From positions 1 to 64,000 of the forward strand of contig NZ_WVIE01000022.1 of the NCBI RefSeq assembly GCF_010091945.1: 64,000 nucleotides of DNA. The letters are read 5' to 3'. Shown one piece after another: positions 18,348-28,925 of this stretch. Below the pieces are notes generated by a model. It did no database searches. It was not told the DNA's origin and was given only the letters and a program-made list of their open reading frames with translations. The first letter of the stretch is position 1; every line of letters starts with the position of its first letter. A program made the translations under genes and the position numbers. This DNA is from Myxacorys almedinensis A. GTDB taxonomy: Bacteria > Cyanobacteriota > Cyanobacteriia > Leptolyngbyales > Leptolyngbyaceae.

Positions 18348-20696
18348 ATGGGTGCAATGCTAGGACGACTGCTAGATGGACGGTATCAAATTGTGAGAGT
18401 ACTGGGCGCGGGCGGCTTTGGGCATACCTACATTGCTCAAGACACCAAACGACCGGGAAAGCCGATTTGTGTGCTCAAGCATTTGAGTTTTGCCACTCCT
18501 GACCCGGCAATCCTCAAACAAGCAAGGCGGATGTTTGTTGCCGAAGCAGAAACCTTAGAAAAATTGGGAAGGCACGATCAGATTCCGCAGTTGCTTGCTT
18601 ATTTTGAAGAAGATCACGAATTTTATTTAGTGCAAGAGTTTATAGAAGGACATCCCCTCAGTGACGAGTTGAGCGGCGGTCAAACGCGATCGCAAGACTG
18701 GGTGATTGACTACTTGGAAGATGTCTTGAAAACTCTAGAATTTGTTCACACTCACGGGGTGATTCACCGAGACCTAAAGCCAGAAAATTTGATTCGCCGC
18801 GATCGCGATCAAAAACTGGTTCTGATCGATTTTGGAGCCGTTAAAAGCATTGAAACCTCGATAACTGACCCTCACGCTGACACGACGATCAGCGTTCCGG
18901 TATACACCTCTGGCTATGCGTCTAGCGAACAGTGTCTAGGAAAACCTCGCGTTACAAGCGATCTATATTCTCTGGGAATGATTGCCATTCAGGCTCTGAC
19001 GGGCATTCGCCCAACTCAGTTGCCCCAAGATCCCCATACCTGTGAACTCCGATGGCGCAACCACGCCACGGTGCGCGAAGAGTTGGCAATCGTGCTTGAC
19101 CTGTTGACGAAATTTCATTTTGCCCAGCGCTATCAGTCGGCAACTCAGGCGTTAGAAGCCCTCCACCAAATCCAGGAAGAGTCGCTGTTTACCCAGGCAC
19201 CGCTTTCTCTGTTAGACACAAGCCGACCGCTAGGCTCAGTAGAGCGCCATTCTCCTGCGTCTACCCTGCAAGACTCACTCCCAAAACAACCCCGTCTCCC
19301 GCATCTAAAAATCGCCGCGATCGCAGTTGGCGCGATCGCAATGCTAGGCACATCGATGTGGGCCCTAACCCGACTGCCCAAGTCTGCCATTCCCGTGCCG
19401 GTTCTGGGTCAAACCATCGTTGAGATCAGTCCAGATTCAGACTTGGACAAGATCAGTTTTGGCGAACGAGTGTTGGGTCTCGGAGCCAACGTTCCGCTCA
19501 AGCAGGAAGCCGCCGATCAATTTGGGGCAGGCAAGTTTGAGCAAGCGATCGCATCGTTGGAAAAAGCCCGCCAGGCGGATGGCACTGATCCAGAAACGCT
19601 GATTTATCTAAACAATGCTCGCATTGCCCACGAAAAAACGTACACGATCGCTGCCGTTGTGCCGATTAGTACGCAGCCTCGCCCTGCCGCCGAACTGTTG
19701 CGGGGAGTGGCGCAGGCGCAAGAGCGGCTGAATAACGCAGGCGGTATTGATGGCATTAAATTGAGAGTTGCGATCGCCACAGATGACAACAATTCAGACA
19801 CGGCGCAGCGCATTGCCAAATCGTTGGTGAACGCTCCAGATGTGCTAGGGGTGATTGGGCATGGCACCAGCGATACGACCTTGGCAGGCGGAGAAATTTA
19901 TCAAGCGAGCGGACTCGTTGCGATCGCTCCAATTAGTTCTTCAACCGATCTGGCGACACTAAGCCAATCCGTGTTTCGGGCAATGCCAAGTGACAAGCGC
20001 CCAGCCAAACGCCTGGCAGATTACACTGTGAATCAGCTTAAGAAACGCAAAGTTGCCATTTTTTACAACTCTACGAGCAAGTACAGCACATCGCTGAAAA
20101 ACGCCTTTAAAGATGCGCTATTTTTTGGCAGCAAAGGCAGTGTTGACGAGATTGATTTTAATACTCCGGACTTTGAGCAGACCGCAACCGTTGAAGCCGC
20201 TATTCGGAGAGGGGCAGAAGTGCTGATGCTGGCTCCGGATGACAAGTTTATCGATCGCGCCTTGCTGGTCGTGGCTGCCAATCGGCGGCGGTTGCCCATG
20301 CTGGCAGGCGATGTTATGTTTTCACCCCGAATTTTAAATAATGGTGATGCGATCGCAGGCTTAACGATCGCCGTTCCTCACTACCAGTTGGAAATCGAAA
20401 AATCTCTGTTTCAACGGCAGTCAACCGATCTTTGGGGCATCTCCGTTAACTGGAGAACCGTGCTTGCCTACGATGCAACTCAAGCGCTGATCACCGCGCT
20501 CCAACAGTCTCCAACCCGCAACGGCATTCGCACCATTTTAGCCCGACCCGATTTTGTTGCACCCGGCGGCATCCGCCCCTTTAGTTTTTCAACCGAGGGC
20601 GATCGCGAAACAAAAATCGCGCTGATGAAAGTGACACCAACGCGATCAAAGACCAAAACTCAAGCAAAGCAGTACGAATTTCAGCCCATCAAGTAA
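18348..20696 (+). CDS. Ser/Thr protein kinase fused via TM helix to an ABC-type branched-chain amino-acid (Leu/Ile/Val) binding domain
   Basis: Kinase: GAGGFGHTY, HTHGVIHRDLKPENLI, LIDFGAV; TM AAIAVGAIAMLGTSMWAL; C-terminal Peripla_BP-like AAVVPISTQPRPAAELLRGVAQAQERLNNAGGIDGIKLRVAIATDDN. Confidence 0.92.
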   Translation: MGAMLGRLLDGRYQIVRVLGAGGFGHTYIAQDTKRPGKPICVLKHLSFATPDPAILKQARRMFVAEAETLEKLGRHDQIPQLLAYFEEDHEFYLVQEFIEGHPLSDELSGGQTRSQDWVIDYLEDVLKTLEFVHTHGVIHRDLKPENLIRRDRDQKLVLIDFGAVKSIETSITDPHADTTISVPVYTSGYASSEQCLGKPRVTSDLYSLGMIAIQALTGIRPTQLPQDPHTCELRWRNHATVREELAIVLDLLTKFHFAQRYQSATQALEALHQIQEESLFTQAPLSLLDTSRPLGSVERHSPASTLQDSLPKQPRLPHLKIAAIAVGAIAMLGTSMWALTRLPKSAIPVPVLGQTIVEISPDSDLDKISFGERVLGLGANVPLKQEAADQFGAGKFEQAIASLEKARQADGTDPETLIYLNNARIAHEKTYTIAAVVPISTQPRPAAELLRGVAQAQERLNNAGGIDGIKLRVAIATDDNNSDTAQRIAKSLVNAPDVLGVIGHGTSDTTLAGGEIYQASGLVAIAPISSSTDLATLSQSVFRAMPSDKRPAKRLADYTVNQLKKRKVAIFYNSTSKYSTSLKNAFKDALFFGSKGSVDEIDFNTPDFEQTATVEAAIRRGAEVLMLAPDDKFIDRALLVVAANRRRLPMLAGDVMFSPRILNNGDAIAGLTIAVPHYQLEIEKSLFQRQSTDLWGISVNWRTVLAYDATQALITALQQSPTRNGIRTILARPDFVAPGGIRPFSFSTEGDRETKIALMKVTPTRSKTKTQAKQYEFQPIK

Positions 20697-20704
20697 TGTA
20701 AGGG

Positions 20705-21049
20705 TTAGTTTTGCGGAGACGCAGGCACTGCTGCCGGAACGCTCTGAGGCTGCTGAAAGCGCAGACGCTGCTGTTCTCTAAAAGAGCGAGCCGCAGAATC
20801 TAAATTTTCGCGCTGTTGAGCCTGAAAGGCAGCCGGATCAAGCGGACCTTGCGACAACTGCTGGATCAATTGCATTAGCCCGGTGGTGTTTGCATCGCCA
20901 CGGTTGTTAAACAAGTCGTTCAATGTATTGCTAGATTGAGGATCTCGAAGCAGATCCGCACTGTTTGGCGTTTGGGCAACGGCTTGAGATGCGATCGCAA
21001 CCCCTAACCCCACTCCCACAAATAAACTTAAAGCAAACGTCTTTGCCAT
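20705..21049 (-). CDS. Secreted hypothetical protein
   Basis: Signal-peptide-like N-terminus LSLFVGVGLGVAIASQAVAQ, Q-rich C-terminus. Confidence 0.55.
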   Translation of the reverse strand: MAKTFALSLFVGVGLGVAIASQAVAQTPNSADLLRDPQSSNTLNDLFNNRGDANTTGLMQLIQQLSQGPLDPAAFQAQQRENLDSAARSFREQQRLRFQQPQSVPAAVPASPQN

Positions 21050-21149
21050 AACCCTTGGCTCCCGCTAGGTAATCTTGAACGTTTTTAGTAATACTGCAAT
21101 TCTACTCAAGACGGAGATTTCTGAAAATTGTTTCCCAAAAGAGTATTTC

Positions 21150-22031
21150 TCAAGCGAGGCGACGCCGGAGCAACGGCTGGATGCTCGATAAAGCAACGAC
21201 GCAAAAGCCAACCAAGATCAGTAGCGCACCGCCTAGCGAAACAGTTCCCCAAGGAGCCTGCATAATGGTGCTGCTAAAACTCCAATCGCTATGGAGATAC
21301 ACATAGCGAATCGGTTCGATCGCATAGCTCAATGGGTTTAGTGTCGCCACAACTTGCAACCACCTGGGCATAAACGACAACGGGACGAGTGCCGTACTTG
21401 CAAACAAGAGTGGTAAATTTGTCACAAAGATAACGGCAATCAGTTCGATATGACCGGGCAATGCAAAGGCTAATCCTAAGCTTAACCCCGTCACGGCTAG
21501 CACAAGTAATAGAACGATGAATGCAACGAGGGCAAGCCCAAACACACTAGGTAACCCCGCTCCCAGAACGGCACTCATCCCGACGATCGCGGCGGTTTGG
21601 ATCAAACTTAGAGTAGTGATGAAAATTGCCGACGCCATCACAATCGAGAATCTTGAAGCGAGGGGCGCAACCAGTAGACGATTTAAAAAGCCAAACTCGC
21701 GATCGAACATGATCGGAAGTCCCGCATTTAGCGCCCCCCCAAACGCCGTAAACACGATCACACCTGCGCCTAAAAATTGCCCATAGCTGACGCGATCGCC
21801 AAACAACCCTTGAGGCGCATTTTGAAATAAGGCTCCGAATAAGACCAGCCACATTAACGGTTGGATGATGCCTGCCGCTAACGTAGAGGGGCGGCGCTGA
21901 AGCTGAATAAATAAGCGACGAGTCAGTGCCAAGGTTTCTTGCACCACGTCTGCCACCAGGTTGGACTGAGGCAGATCTAAGCGGCGTGGTTCAGCAAGGT
22001 CAGTCTTGGCAGGGGTAATGGTGCGGCTCAT
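21150..22031 (-). CDS. ABC-2 type transporter permease (DrrB-like)
   Basis: QRRPSTLAAGIIQPLMWLVLFGALF, six TM helices; next to ATPase gene. Confidence 0.88.
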   Translation of the reverse strand: MSRTITPAKTDLAEPRRLDLPQSNLVADVVQETLALTRRLFIQLQRRPSTLAAGIIQPLMWLVLFGALFQNAPQGLFGDRVSYGQFLGAGVIVFTAFGGALNAGLPIMFDREFGFLNRLLVAPLASRFSIVMASAIFITTLSLIQTAAIVGMSAVLGAGLPSVFGLALVAFIVLLLVLAVTGLSLGLAFALPGHIELIAVIFVTNLPLLFASTALVPLSFMPRWLQVVATLNPLSYAIEPIRYVYLHSDWSFSSTIMQAPWGTVSLGGALLILVGFCVVALSSIQPLLRRRLA

Positions 22032-22074
22032 ACAATAGTTTCCTTAGGGATACGACAGTGATACAACAGATGCA

Positions 22075-23112
22075 TCAGCGCATGTTTTGTTTTTTCTCAG
22101 TCTTTAAATCTCGATTGCCAGCAGCAGCAAGGTCGGCATCTAGCAGGGTGCGACCCGTCGCTGTGAGGTATACATCATCTAAGCTGGGGCGCGCCTGAGC
22201 AATGCCGAACGTAGGCAATCCAGCAGTTTGTAAGGCTTGCTGAACGCCAACCAACGCATCACTGTTGGGCGCAACGACTAAATTCAGAGAATTTCCCTGA
22301 GCCGCGTTGATAATTACTTCTTGAACAGTTGGCAGGGATTCTAGAAGAGACTTCGCGTGTTCGGCTTCGTCCATTGGAGAGAATTCTCGAATCCGCAGGG
22401 TGATGCGATCGCCGCCGACTTGATCTTTCAGGTCAGAAGGGGTGCCAGAGGCAATTACCGTGCCGCGATCGATAATAGCGACCCGATCGGCAAGCACATC
22501 AATTTCCTCTAAATAATGGCTGGTGATGAGAACGCTCGTTCCGGCTTCGCGCAGTTGCCGCAAGAAATTCCATACCGTGCTGCGGCTTTCGATATCGAGT
22601 CCGACGGTGGGTTCATCTAAAACCAAAACATCCGGCTGATGAAGCAATCCGGCGGCGAGGTCAAGCCGTTTTTTTAGACCCCCAGAATAGGTGCCGGTGC
22701 GCTTGTCTGCCCAGTCTTCTAGCCCTAGCAACGCGATCGTATCGGCGATCCGTTGTTTGGCGGCAGCGTTGGGGAGGTGATAGAGCGCTGCCTGCAACTC
22801 TAGAAGCTCTCGTCCGGTTAAGACTTTATCAAGCGCTACTTCTTGAGCAATGTATCCTAGCCGTTGCCGCGCCTGCCGTGGATTGTTAACGACAGAGATA
22901 CCAGAAACTTCGATTGTGCCAGCATCGGGTGCTGCTAAGGTACACAAGCACCGGAGCGTCGTTGTTTTCCCGGCTCCGTTGGGTCCTAGCAGTCCAAAAA
23001 TTTCGCCCGCTTCGACCTTCAGGGAGACATCTTTAACGGCTTCTACCGAGCCATAACGCTTCTGGAGTTTTTCGATTAAGACCGCAGGCATCATCGGCAC
23101 TCCTCTATACAA
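22075..23112 (-). CDS. ABC transporter ATP-binding protein (DrrA-like)
   Basis: Walker A GPNGAGKTTT, signature YSGGLKKRLDLA, Walker B VLVLDEPTVGLD. Confidence 0.93.
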   Translation of the reverse strand: MYRGVPMMPAVLIEKLQKRYGSVEAVKDVSLKVEAGEIFGLLGPNGAGKTTTLRCLCTLAAPDAGTIEVSGISVVNNPRQARQRLGYIAQEVALDKVLTGRELLELQAALYHLPNAAAKQRIADTIALLGLEDWADKRTGTYSGGLKKRLDLAAGLLHQPDVLVLDEPTVGLDIESRSTVWNFLRQLREAGTSVLITSHYLEEIDVLADRVAIIDRGTVIASGTPSDLKDQVGGDRITLRIREFSPMDEAEHAKSLLESLPTVQEVIINAAQGNSLNLVVAPNSDALVGVQQALQTAGLPTFGIAQARPSLDDVYLTATGRTLLDADLAAAGNRDLKTEKKQNMR

Positions 23113-23243
23113 TTCTTAATACGCAGGTTTCCCTATATTGTAGTGCTTTCGGTCATCAAGGTGACGGGGAATCAGGGTGTGGAGCAGCGACCCTAAAACC
23201 GAAGATGACTCACTTCTAGTTGGCGATCAAAGGGTGCAAATTG

Positions 23244-23298
23244 CCCTCTCCCGCAGGAGAGGGAGCCAAAAATTGGGCGGCTCTGCAAGAGAGCAGAG
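23244..23298. repeat. Two adjacent hairpins: CCCTCTCC-CGCA-GGAGAGGG and CTCTGC-N6-GCAGAG(TTTT)
   Basis: Perfect 8-bp (23244-23263) and 6-bp (23281-23298) inverted repeats in the intergenic region. Confidence 0.7.
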
Positions 23299-23320
23299 TT
23301 TTGCCAGAGTGCCAGATGAG

Positions 23321-24280
23321 CTACCACAATCTAGTGATTTGAGTTGCGATCGCGCCTACAAGGTGGCGAGTCACGGGCAAGCTATCAATCCCCATGCCTG
23401 CACACAGCAGCATCATGTAGAAAATTGAGTACTTGAACGCTGACCGAGCAACTTGCAGATCCGACGACGCCTGCATTAGGTTCCAGGCTTTCTGAACAAA
23501 AATGCCATTGAGCACCAGCGCGATCGCGGCGTATACCACGCCCATCACATGTAATGGGTACACCAGCAGCAATGTAGCCGGAATCAACGACAGCGTATAG
23601 TAGAAAATCTGGCGACTGGTAGACTCGTTGCCGACAACCACAGGCATCATCGGCACTCCGACCTTGGCATAATCGTCGCGGATGAGGATCGCCAACGCCC
23701 AAAAGTGCGGCGGCGTCCACAAGCAAATGATCGCAAACAAAGCCCACGCTGCCCAGCTTAGCTCGCCCGTAACGGCTGCCCAGCCCACCAGCGGAGGAAT
23801 TGCACCTGCTGCACCACCAATCACAATATTTTGAGGGCTATGGCGCTTGAGCCAGTGCGTGTAAACCACCACATAAACGAGAATGCCCGACAGGGCTAAA
23901 CAGGCACTGAGCAAATTAGCAAACACCGTTAGCAGCGTAAACGAGGCAACCGCCAGCGCGATCGCAAAGATCAGCGCATCTCGCGGACTCACCCGACCCG
24001 ACGGCAGGGGGCGATCGCGCGTCCGCTCCATCACATCATCAATATCGCGATCGTAGAGACAGTTGATCGTGTTTGCCGACCCCGATGCGAAGGTGCCACT
24101 GAGCAGCGTCACCAATAGCAACACCGGGTCAACCTGCCCTTCTGCGGCGATCCACATCGCCCCAGCAGTGGTGATCAGCAACAGCAAAATAATCCGAGGT
24201 TTCGTGAGTTGAACGTAGCTTTGAAGGATGTGCAGAAAATCTTGATTGCGGCGTGAAACGCCTGTCATTGCATTTTGCAT
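23321..24280 (-). CDS. ctaB: Protoheme IX farnesyltransferase (heme O synthase)
   Basis: UbiA-family [47 protein letters not shown]. Confidence 0.95.
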   Translation of the reverse strand: MQNAMTGVSRRNQDFLHILQSYVQLTKPRIILLLLITTAGAMWIAAEGQVDPVLLLVTLLSGTFASGSANTINCLYDRDIDDVMERTRDRPLPSGRVSPRDALIFAIALAVASFTLLTVFANLLSACLALSGILVYVVVYTHWLKRHSPQNIVIGGAAGAIPPLVGWAAVTGELSWAAWALFAIICLWTPPHFWALAILIRDDYAKVGVPMMPVVVGNESTSRQIFYYTLSLIPATLLLVYPLHVMGVVYAAIALVLNGIFVQKAWNLMQASSDLQVARSAFKYSIFYMMLLCAGMGIDSLPVTRHLVGAIATQITRLW

Positions 24281-24382
24281 TCGCGGATTCCATAAACGAG
24301 AGAGTAGAGACGTGATGAATCTCAGCCATCGGTGGGCGCGATCGCGATCTATCCAGCGCGATCACGCCGCCATCCATCACCC

Positions 24383-25342
24383 TTATTCCAAGATCACCAG
24401 CGTTTCGTCGGATAAGATTGGCGGCTGATGGGCTAAAACCGCATGATCCCGCAGCGCCAGAGCCGCAAACCCAATCAGCGTGCCCAACAGTGCCGCCCCA
24501 ATTGCCTGATGCGCCACGGTCAGAGGCTCTACCTGCAACCGCAGCCGAAAGGTAGCAACCCCCAGCGTAATCTGCAATATCAGCAGCAAAGCCGCCCCAT
24601 TTGCCAACCGGCGCAGCGCAAACGAGAGTGCCGGAGTCCGCCATGCCAGCATCACCAGGGTCAGCACCGCGATCGTAGGCGGCACAACGCCGGCAAGATG
24701 GCTATTCATCACCGTACAGAGGGTTGAAGTTCCCAAACATTGGTGCAACGCCCACTGAGACGACACCAAGCCCCCTAAAATGCTCTGCGCGTACACCAGC
24801 ACCGCCGCACTGACGCCCACCCAGCGCAGTTTACCCACCGTTCCGACCCCTTTGTAAGCCACCAACGAGGCACCGATCGCCAGCAGAGTTCCAAAAAATA
24901 GGAGACCCGTCCCCAAGTGAGCCGTGACAATATCAAAGCGGAGTAACTCCGTCACGGTCAGCCCGCCTAAAATGCCTTGGAAGATCACCAGAAACAGGGC
25001 AAAACTCGCTGCCCAAGGCGTCCAGGTTGGCAAATCGCGGCGAAACCACCATGCCACCGCGCACAGCGCGATCGCGCCCACACCAATGGTAGTGGCGACC
25101 AGGCGATGAAACCATTCTAGAAAAACCTGGAGATTCATCTGCTGACGCGGCACGAGTTCCCCATAGCATAGGGGCCAATCTGGGCACGACAACCCCGCAT
25201 TCATCACACGAGTTGCGCTGCCTAACGCCATCAGAAAAAGCGTCGCGATCGCTAATCCAAAAACAAATCGCGTCATCCCCATTCTGACGAGGGCAGACGG
25301 GGGCAGAGACTCAGGGGAAGAGTAAAGGATAGAATTTGACAT
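24383..25342 (-). CDS. ctaA: Heme A synthase (COX15/CtaA family)
   Basis: GSATRVMNAGLSCPDWPLCYGELVP, FLEWFHRLVA, VAHQAIGAALLG. Confidence 0.93.
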   Translation of the reverse strand: MSNSILYSSPESLPPSALVRMGMTRFVFGLAIATLFLMALGSATRVMNAGLSCPDWPLCYGELVPRQQMNLQVFLEWFHRLVATTIGVGAIALCAVAWWFRRDLPTWTPWAASFALFLVIFQGILGGLTVTELLRFDIVTAHLGTGLLFFGTLLAIGASLVAYKGVGTVGKLRWVGVSAAVLVYAQSILGGLVSSQWALHQCLGTSTLCTVMNSHLAGVVPPTIAVLTLVMLAWRTPALSFALRRLANGAALLLILQITLGVATFRLRLQVEPLTVAHQAIGAALLGTLIGFAALALRDHAVLAHQPPILSDETLVILE

Positions 25343-25882
25343 CTGAAAAATCTATTAGTTCCGGTTTCTGTAGAGAAAATAAAAGTTCACGGAAATCGGA
25401 GCAGGTGCTCTCATTTCTACTTTAGTGATGGAATCTTGAATCCAACCAGGCTTTCGGAAATTCTTCGGATTCTAAATCGCTCAGCCTCAGAAATTTAAGA
25501 CCATTTCTTTTGAACTCCATTTGATCCCAAAAAAAAGGTTAAGGATACTTCCTCAGAAGGATAGATCAAAAGATGCTTGGCGTACCGTTGAGATAGAGAA
25601 CACCTGCATCTCTGAGCGCGATCGCGCTCAGTTTGGCGTTTTAGTAGGATTCAAACGGAATCCAGCCCACCGTGTTTTCGCGTTACTATCTAACTCAGGC
25701 GTTCTCTAAAACCACACCCCAGAACTCAAGCAAGCCGGGAACTCAAGGTTTTAACCGGTTAGGCTCCGAGCAAACAAACTGAGAGACGGCAAACCACCCA
25801 TAATTAGCCCTCTAAGTTGTTTCTCTCGATAGGTCTCTAAACTTTCCGATCCCCAGTCCCTAATGAATGAGAGTGATGAGCC

Positions 25883-26992
25883 GTGAATATCCCAAGTCAA
25901 ATTACAACGCTTCTAGCTGGCATTATTTTGACCCTGATCAGCTTTTGGTATGGTCAAAATCATAATCTGCTCCCCGTAGCAGCCTCTAGAAATGCGGCAT
26001 CGGTCGATAACCTGTTTGATGCCATGCTCACGATCGGGACAGGCATCTTTCTGTTAGTGAGCGGAATTTTGATTTATAGCGCCATCAAGTTTAGACGCCA
26101 GCCAGACGATATTAGCGACGGGCCGCCTGTACACGGCAACATTCCCCTAGAAATTCTCTGGACAGCGATTCCTGCCATTCTTGTGTTAGGGATTTCCGTC
26201 TACAGCTTTGATGTCTATACGACTCAGGGCGGCATGGATCCCATGGATCACTCCATGGCACACGGAAAAGCTCACCATCCGATGGCGGCAAACCCAGGGA
26301 GTGCCGTTGCAGCAACTCTGGTGGCTCAAGCCGATCCAAACCAGCAGCAAGCTGAATCGGTGTTGCAAGATCCAGCCACAAACGCGGTGCGTGAAGATAT
26401 TCCTCAACGGAAGGATGCACCTGCCTTAGGCACCGTTTCACCCCGGGTCGGGGCATCTCCAGACAATTCGGGAACGCCGCCTCAGTTAGTGATCAATGCC
26501 ACAGGCATGCAGTATGCGTGGCTATTTACCTATCCGGGCACTGAGGTGGTTGCCGGAGAACTGCACGTCCCCCTCGATCGCGATGTCCTAATCAATCTGT
26601 CTGCCAACGATGTTCTCCATGCCTTTTGGGTTCCAGAATTTCGCCTAAAGCAAGACGCTGTTCCCGGACGCCAAACCGAGATTCGGTTCACGCCCACCAA
26701 AGCTGGGGAATATCCCCTCATTTGCGCGGAGTTGTGCGGTGCCTACCACGGTGCGATGAAAACGATCGTAGTTGTAGAACCCCAAGAAGCCTACGATAGC
26801 TGGCTTCAGAGTCAGCAAGTTGCGAGTGCTGAGACGCGAGATCGGGCAGTTGCTGGAACGGTGCATCCTGCGCTAATCGCCGCGAACCCTGCCACCCTGA
26901 CCGATGAACAATATCTCGCTCCCTATGCCCACGATATGGGCATTGACGCTGCAATGCTTGACCAGCTTCGCCCTCACCAAAGTCATTCCTAG
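25883..26992 (+). CDS. ctaC: Cytochrome c oxidase subunit II
   Basis: CuA motif CAELCGAYHGAM, HAFWVPEF; GTG start. Confidence 0.95.
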   Translation: MNIPSQITTLLAGIILTLISFWYGQNHNLLPVAASRNAASVDNLFDAMLTIGTGIFLLVSGILIYSAIKFRRQPDDISDGPPVHGNIPLEILWTAIPAILVLGISVYSFDVYTTQGGMDPMDHSMAHGKAHHPMAANPGSAVAATLVAQADPNQQQAESVLQDPATNAVREDIPQRKDAPALGTVSPRVGASPDNSGTPPQLVINATGMQYAWLFTYPGTEVVAGELHVPLDRDVLINLSANDVLHAFWVPEFRLKQDAVPGRQTEIRFTPTKAGEYPLICAELCGAYHGAMKTIVVVEPQEAYDSWLQSQQVASAETRDRAVAGTVHPALIAANPATLTDEQYLAPYAHDMGIDAAMLDQLRPHQSHS

Positions 26993-27086
26993 ATTTTGAT
27001 CATTCCTAAACTTAAGGTAATAGCCAGTTGGCTTAGTTGATAGACATCGGGTATCTCTATCCCCCGCACCCCCTACATCTCTCGTT

Positions 27087-28850
27087 ATGACTCAAGCTGC
27101 TCAAATCCAAGAAAAAGGCAATCAGCTTGCCCACGGCAACAAACCGGGCAACTGGAAAGAATACTTCACCTTTAGCACTGACCATAAAGTGATCGGAATT
27201 CAATATCTGGTCACCACGTTTGTGTTTTATCTGATCGGCGGTGTGCTAGCAACCCTGGTTCGCACCGAACTCGCTACGCCAGAATCTGATTTTGTCAGCC
27301 GTGAGGTCTACAATGGTCTCTTTACCGTCCATGCAACGGTGATGATTTTTTTGTGGATTGTGCCTGCGGCAACGGGCGGATTTGGCAACTATCTCATTCC
27401 GCTTATGATTGGGGCGCGAGATATGGCGTTTCCTCGCCTGAATGCGCTGGCGTTTTGGATCATTCCTCCCACGGGGTTAATGCTGATGTCGAGCTTTTTG
27501 GTGGGCGCGCCTGGCGCAGGCTGGACGAGCTACCCGCCGCTTAGCTTGGTGAGTGGCAAAGCCGGAGAGATGATTTGGATTCTTAGCATTTTGCTGTTGG
27601 GAACCTCGTCGATTTTGGCGGCTGTTAATTTCATCGTCACCATTTTCAGGATGCGAGTCCCTGGTATGGGGCTAAACCAGATGCCGCTTTTTTGCTGGGC
27701 AATGCTGGCGACCTCGTTTTTGGCGCTGATTGCCACGCCAGTGTTGGCAGGGGCGATGATTTTGCTGTCGTTTGATTTGCTGATCGGCACGGCGTTTTTT
27801 AACCCGACGGGCGGCGGCGACCCGGTCGTTTACCAGCATTTATTCTGGTTTTATTCTCACCCTGCTGTGTACATTATGATCTTGCCGATTTTTGGCATGA
27901 TCTCAGAGATTGTTTCCGTTCATGCTCGCAAGCCGATTTTTGGTTATAAAGCGATCGCATACTCTAGTATCGCGATCTGCGGGTTGGGGTTGATTGTGTG
28001 GGCACACCATATGTTTACCAGTGGAACCCCGCCTTGGCTGCGGATGTTCTTTATGATCACCACAATGGTGATTTCTGTGCCCACGGGAATTAAGATCTTC
28101 AGTTGGCTGGCGACTCTGTGGGGCGGCAAGCTAGACATGAGTTCGGCGTTGCTGTTTGGCATGGGCTTTATTTGTCTGTTTGTGATCGGTGGAATTAGCG
28201 GCGTTATGACGGCTTCTGTTCCCTTTGATATTCACGTTCACGACACCTATTTCATCGTGGCTCACCTCCACTATGTCTTGTTTGGCGGCAGCGTTTTCGG
28301 GTTGTATGGCGGTTTTTATCACTGGTTCCCCAAAATTACGGGACGGATGATGAACGAAACCTGGGGAAAAGTCCATTTTTGGCTGACCTTTATTGGGTTT
28401 AACCTCGCCTTTATGCCCATGCATAAGCTAGGCATGGAGGGGATGAATCGCCGGATTGCAGAATACGATCCCAAGTTTGCCACTTTGAACTTGGTCTGCA
28501 CGATCGGGGCCTATTTGCTGGCAGTTTCGACCTTGCCGTTTATCGTGAATGCGACATGGAGTTGGGTGCGGGGCAAACCTGCGGGCGACAACCCATGGCG
28601 GGCGCTGACGTTGGAGTGGATGACGACTTCTCCGCCACCGGTCGAAAACTTTGAGGTTGATCCGGTGTTGGTGACTGGTCCTTATGATTATGGGATGGGT
28701 AGCCGCGCTAAAGACGTCGATGTTCCGTTTTCGGAAGCAGACGATCCGGCGTTGTCAGCCGGTCCAAGCTCAACGTTGCGCGCAAAACCTGATCCGGTTG
28801 TGGCGGCAAATCCTAGCGATCGCGGCACCGAAAGCCATAACCGAGACTAA
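27087..28850 (+). CDS. ctaD: Cytochrome c oxidase subunit I
   Basis: HCO motifs HLFWFYSHPAVYIMILP, VWAHHMFTSG, HDTYFIVAHLHYVLFGG. Confidence 0.98.
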   Translation: MTQAAQIQEKGNQLAHGNKPGNWKEYFTFSTDHKVIGIQYLVTTFVFYLIGGVLATLVRTELATPESDFVSREVYNGLFTVHATVMIFLWIVPAATGGFGNYLIPLMIGARDMAFPRLNALAFWIIPPTGLMLMSSFLVGAPGAGWTSYPPLSLVSGKAGEMIWILSILLLGTSSILAAVNFIVTIFRMRVPGMGLNQMPLFCWAMLATSFLALIATPVLAGAMILLSFDLLIGTAFFNPTGGGDPVVYQHLFWFYSHPAVYIMILPIFGMISEIVSVHARKPIFGYKAIAYSSIAICGLGLIVWAHHMFTSGTPPWLRMFFMITTMVISVPTGIKIFSWLATLWGGKLDMSSALLFGMGFICLFVIGGISGVMTASVPFDIHVHDTYFIVAHLHYVLFGGSVFGLYGGFYHWFPKITGRMMNETWGKVHFWLTFIGFNLAFMPMHKLGMEGMNRRIAEYDPKFATLNLVCTIGAYLLAVSTLPFIVNATWSWVRGKPAGDNPWRALTLEWMTTSPPPVENFEVDPVLVTGPYDYGMGSRAKDVDVPFSEADDPALSAGPSSTLRAKPDPVVAANPSDRGTESHNRD

Positions 28851-28925
28851 TCCGATTCAAAAGGGGTAAGGTGAGCAAATCTTTACCCCTGACCTTTTTA
28901 CCTGTTCACTTAGCTATTCGAGATC

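Noticed and set aside
24129-24644. 171-aa ORF overlapping ctaB and ctaA
   Set aside because: Alternative frame of two clearly identified genes (GC-rich shadow ORF).
25521-25709. 62-aa ORF in the ctaA-ctaC divergent intergenic region
   Set aside because: No coding evidence; likely regulatory intergenic DNA.
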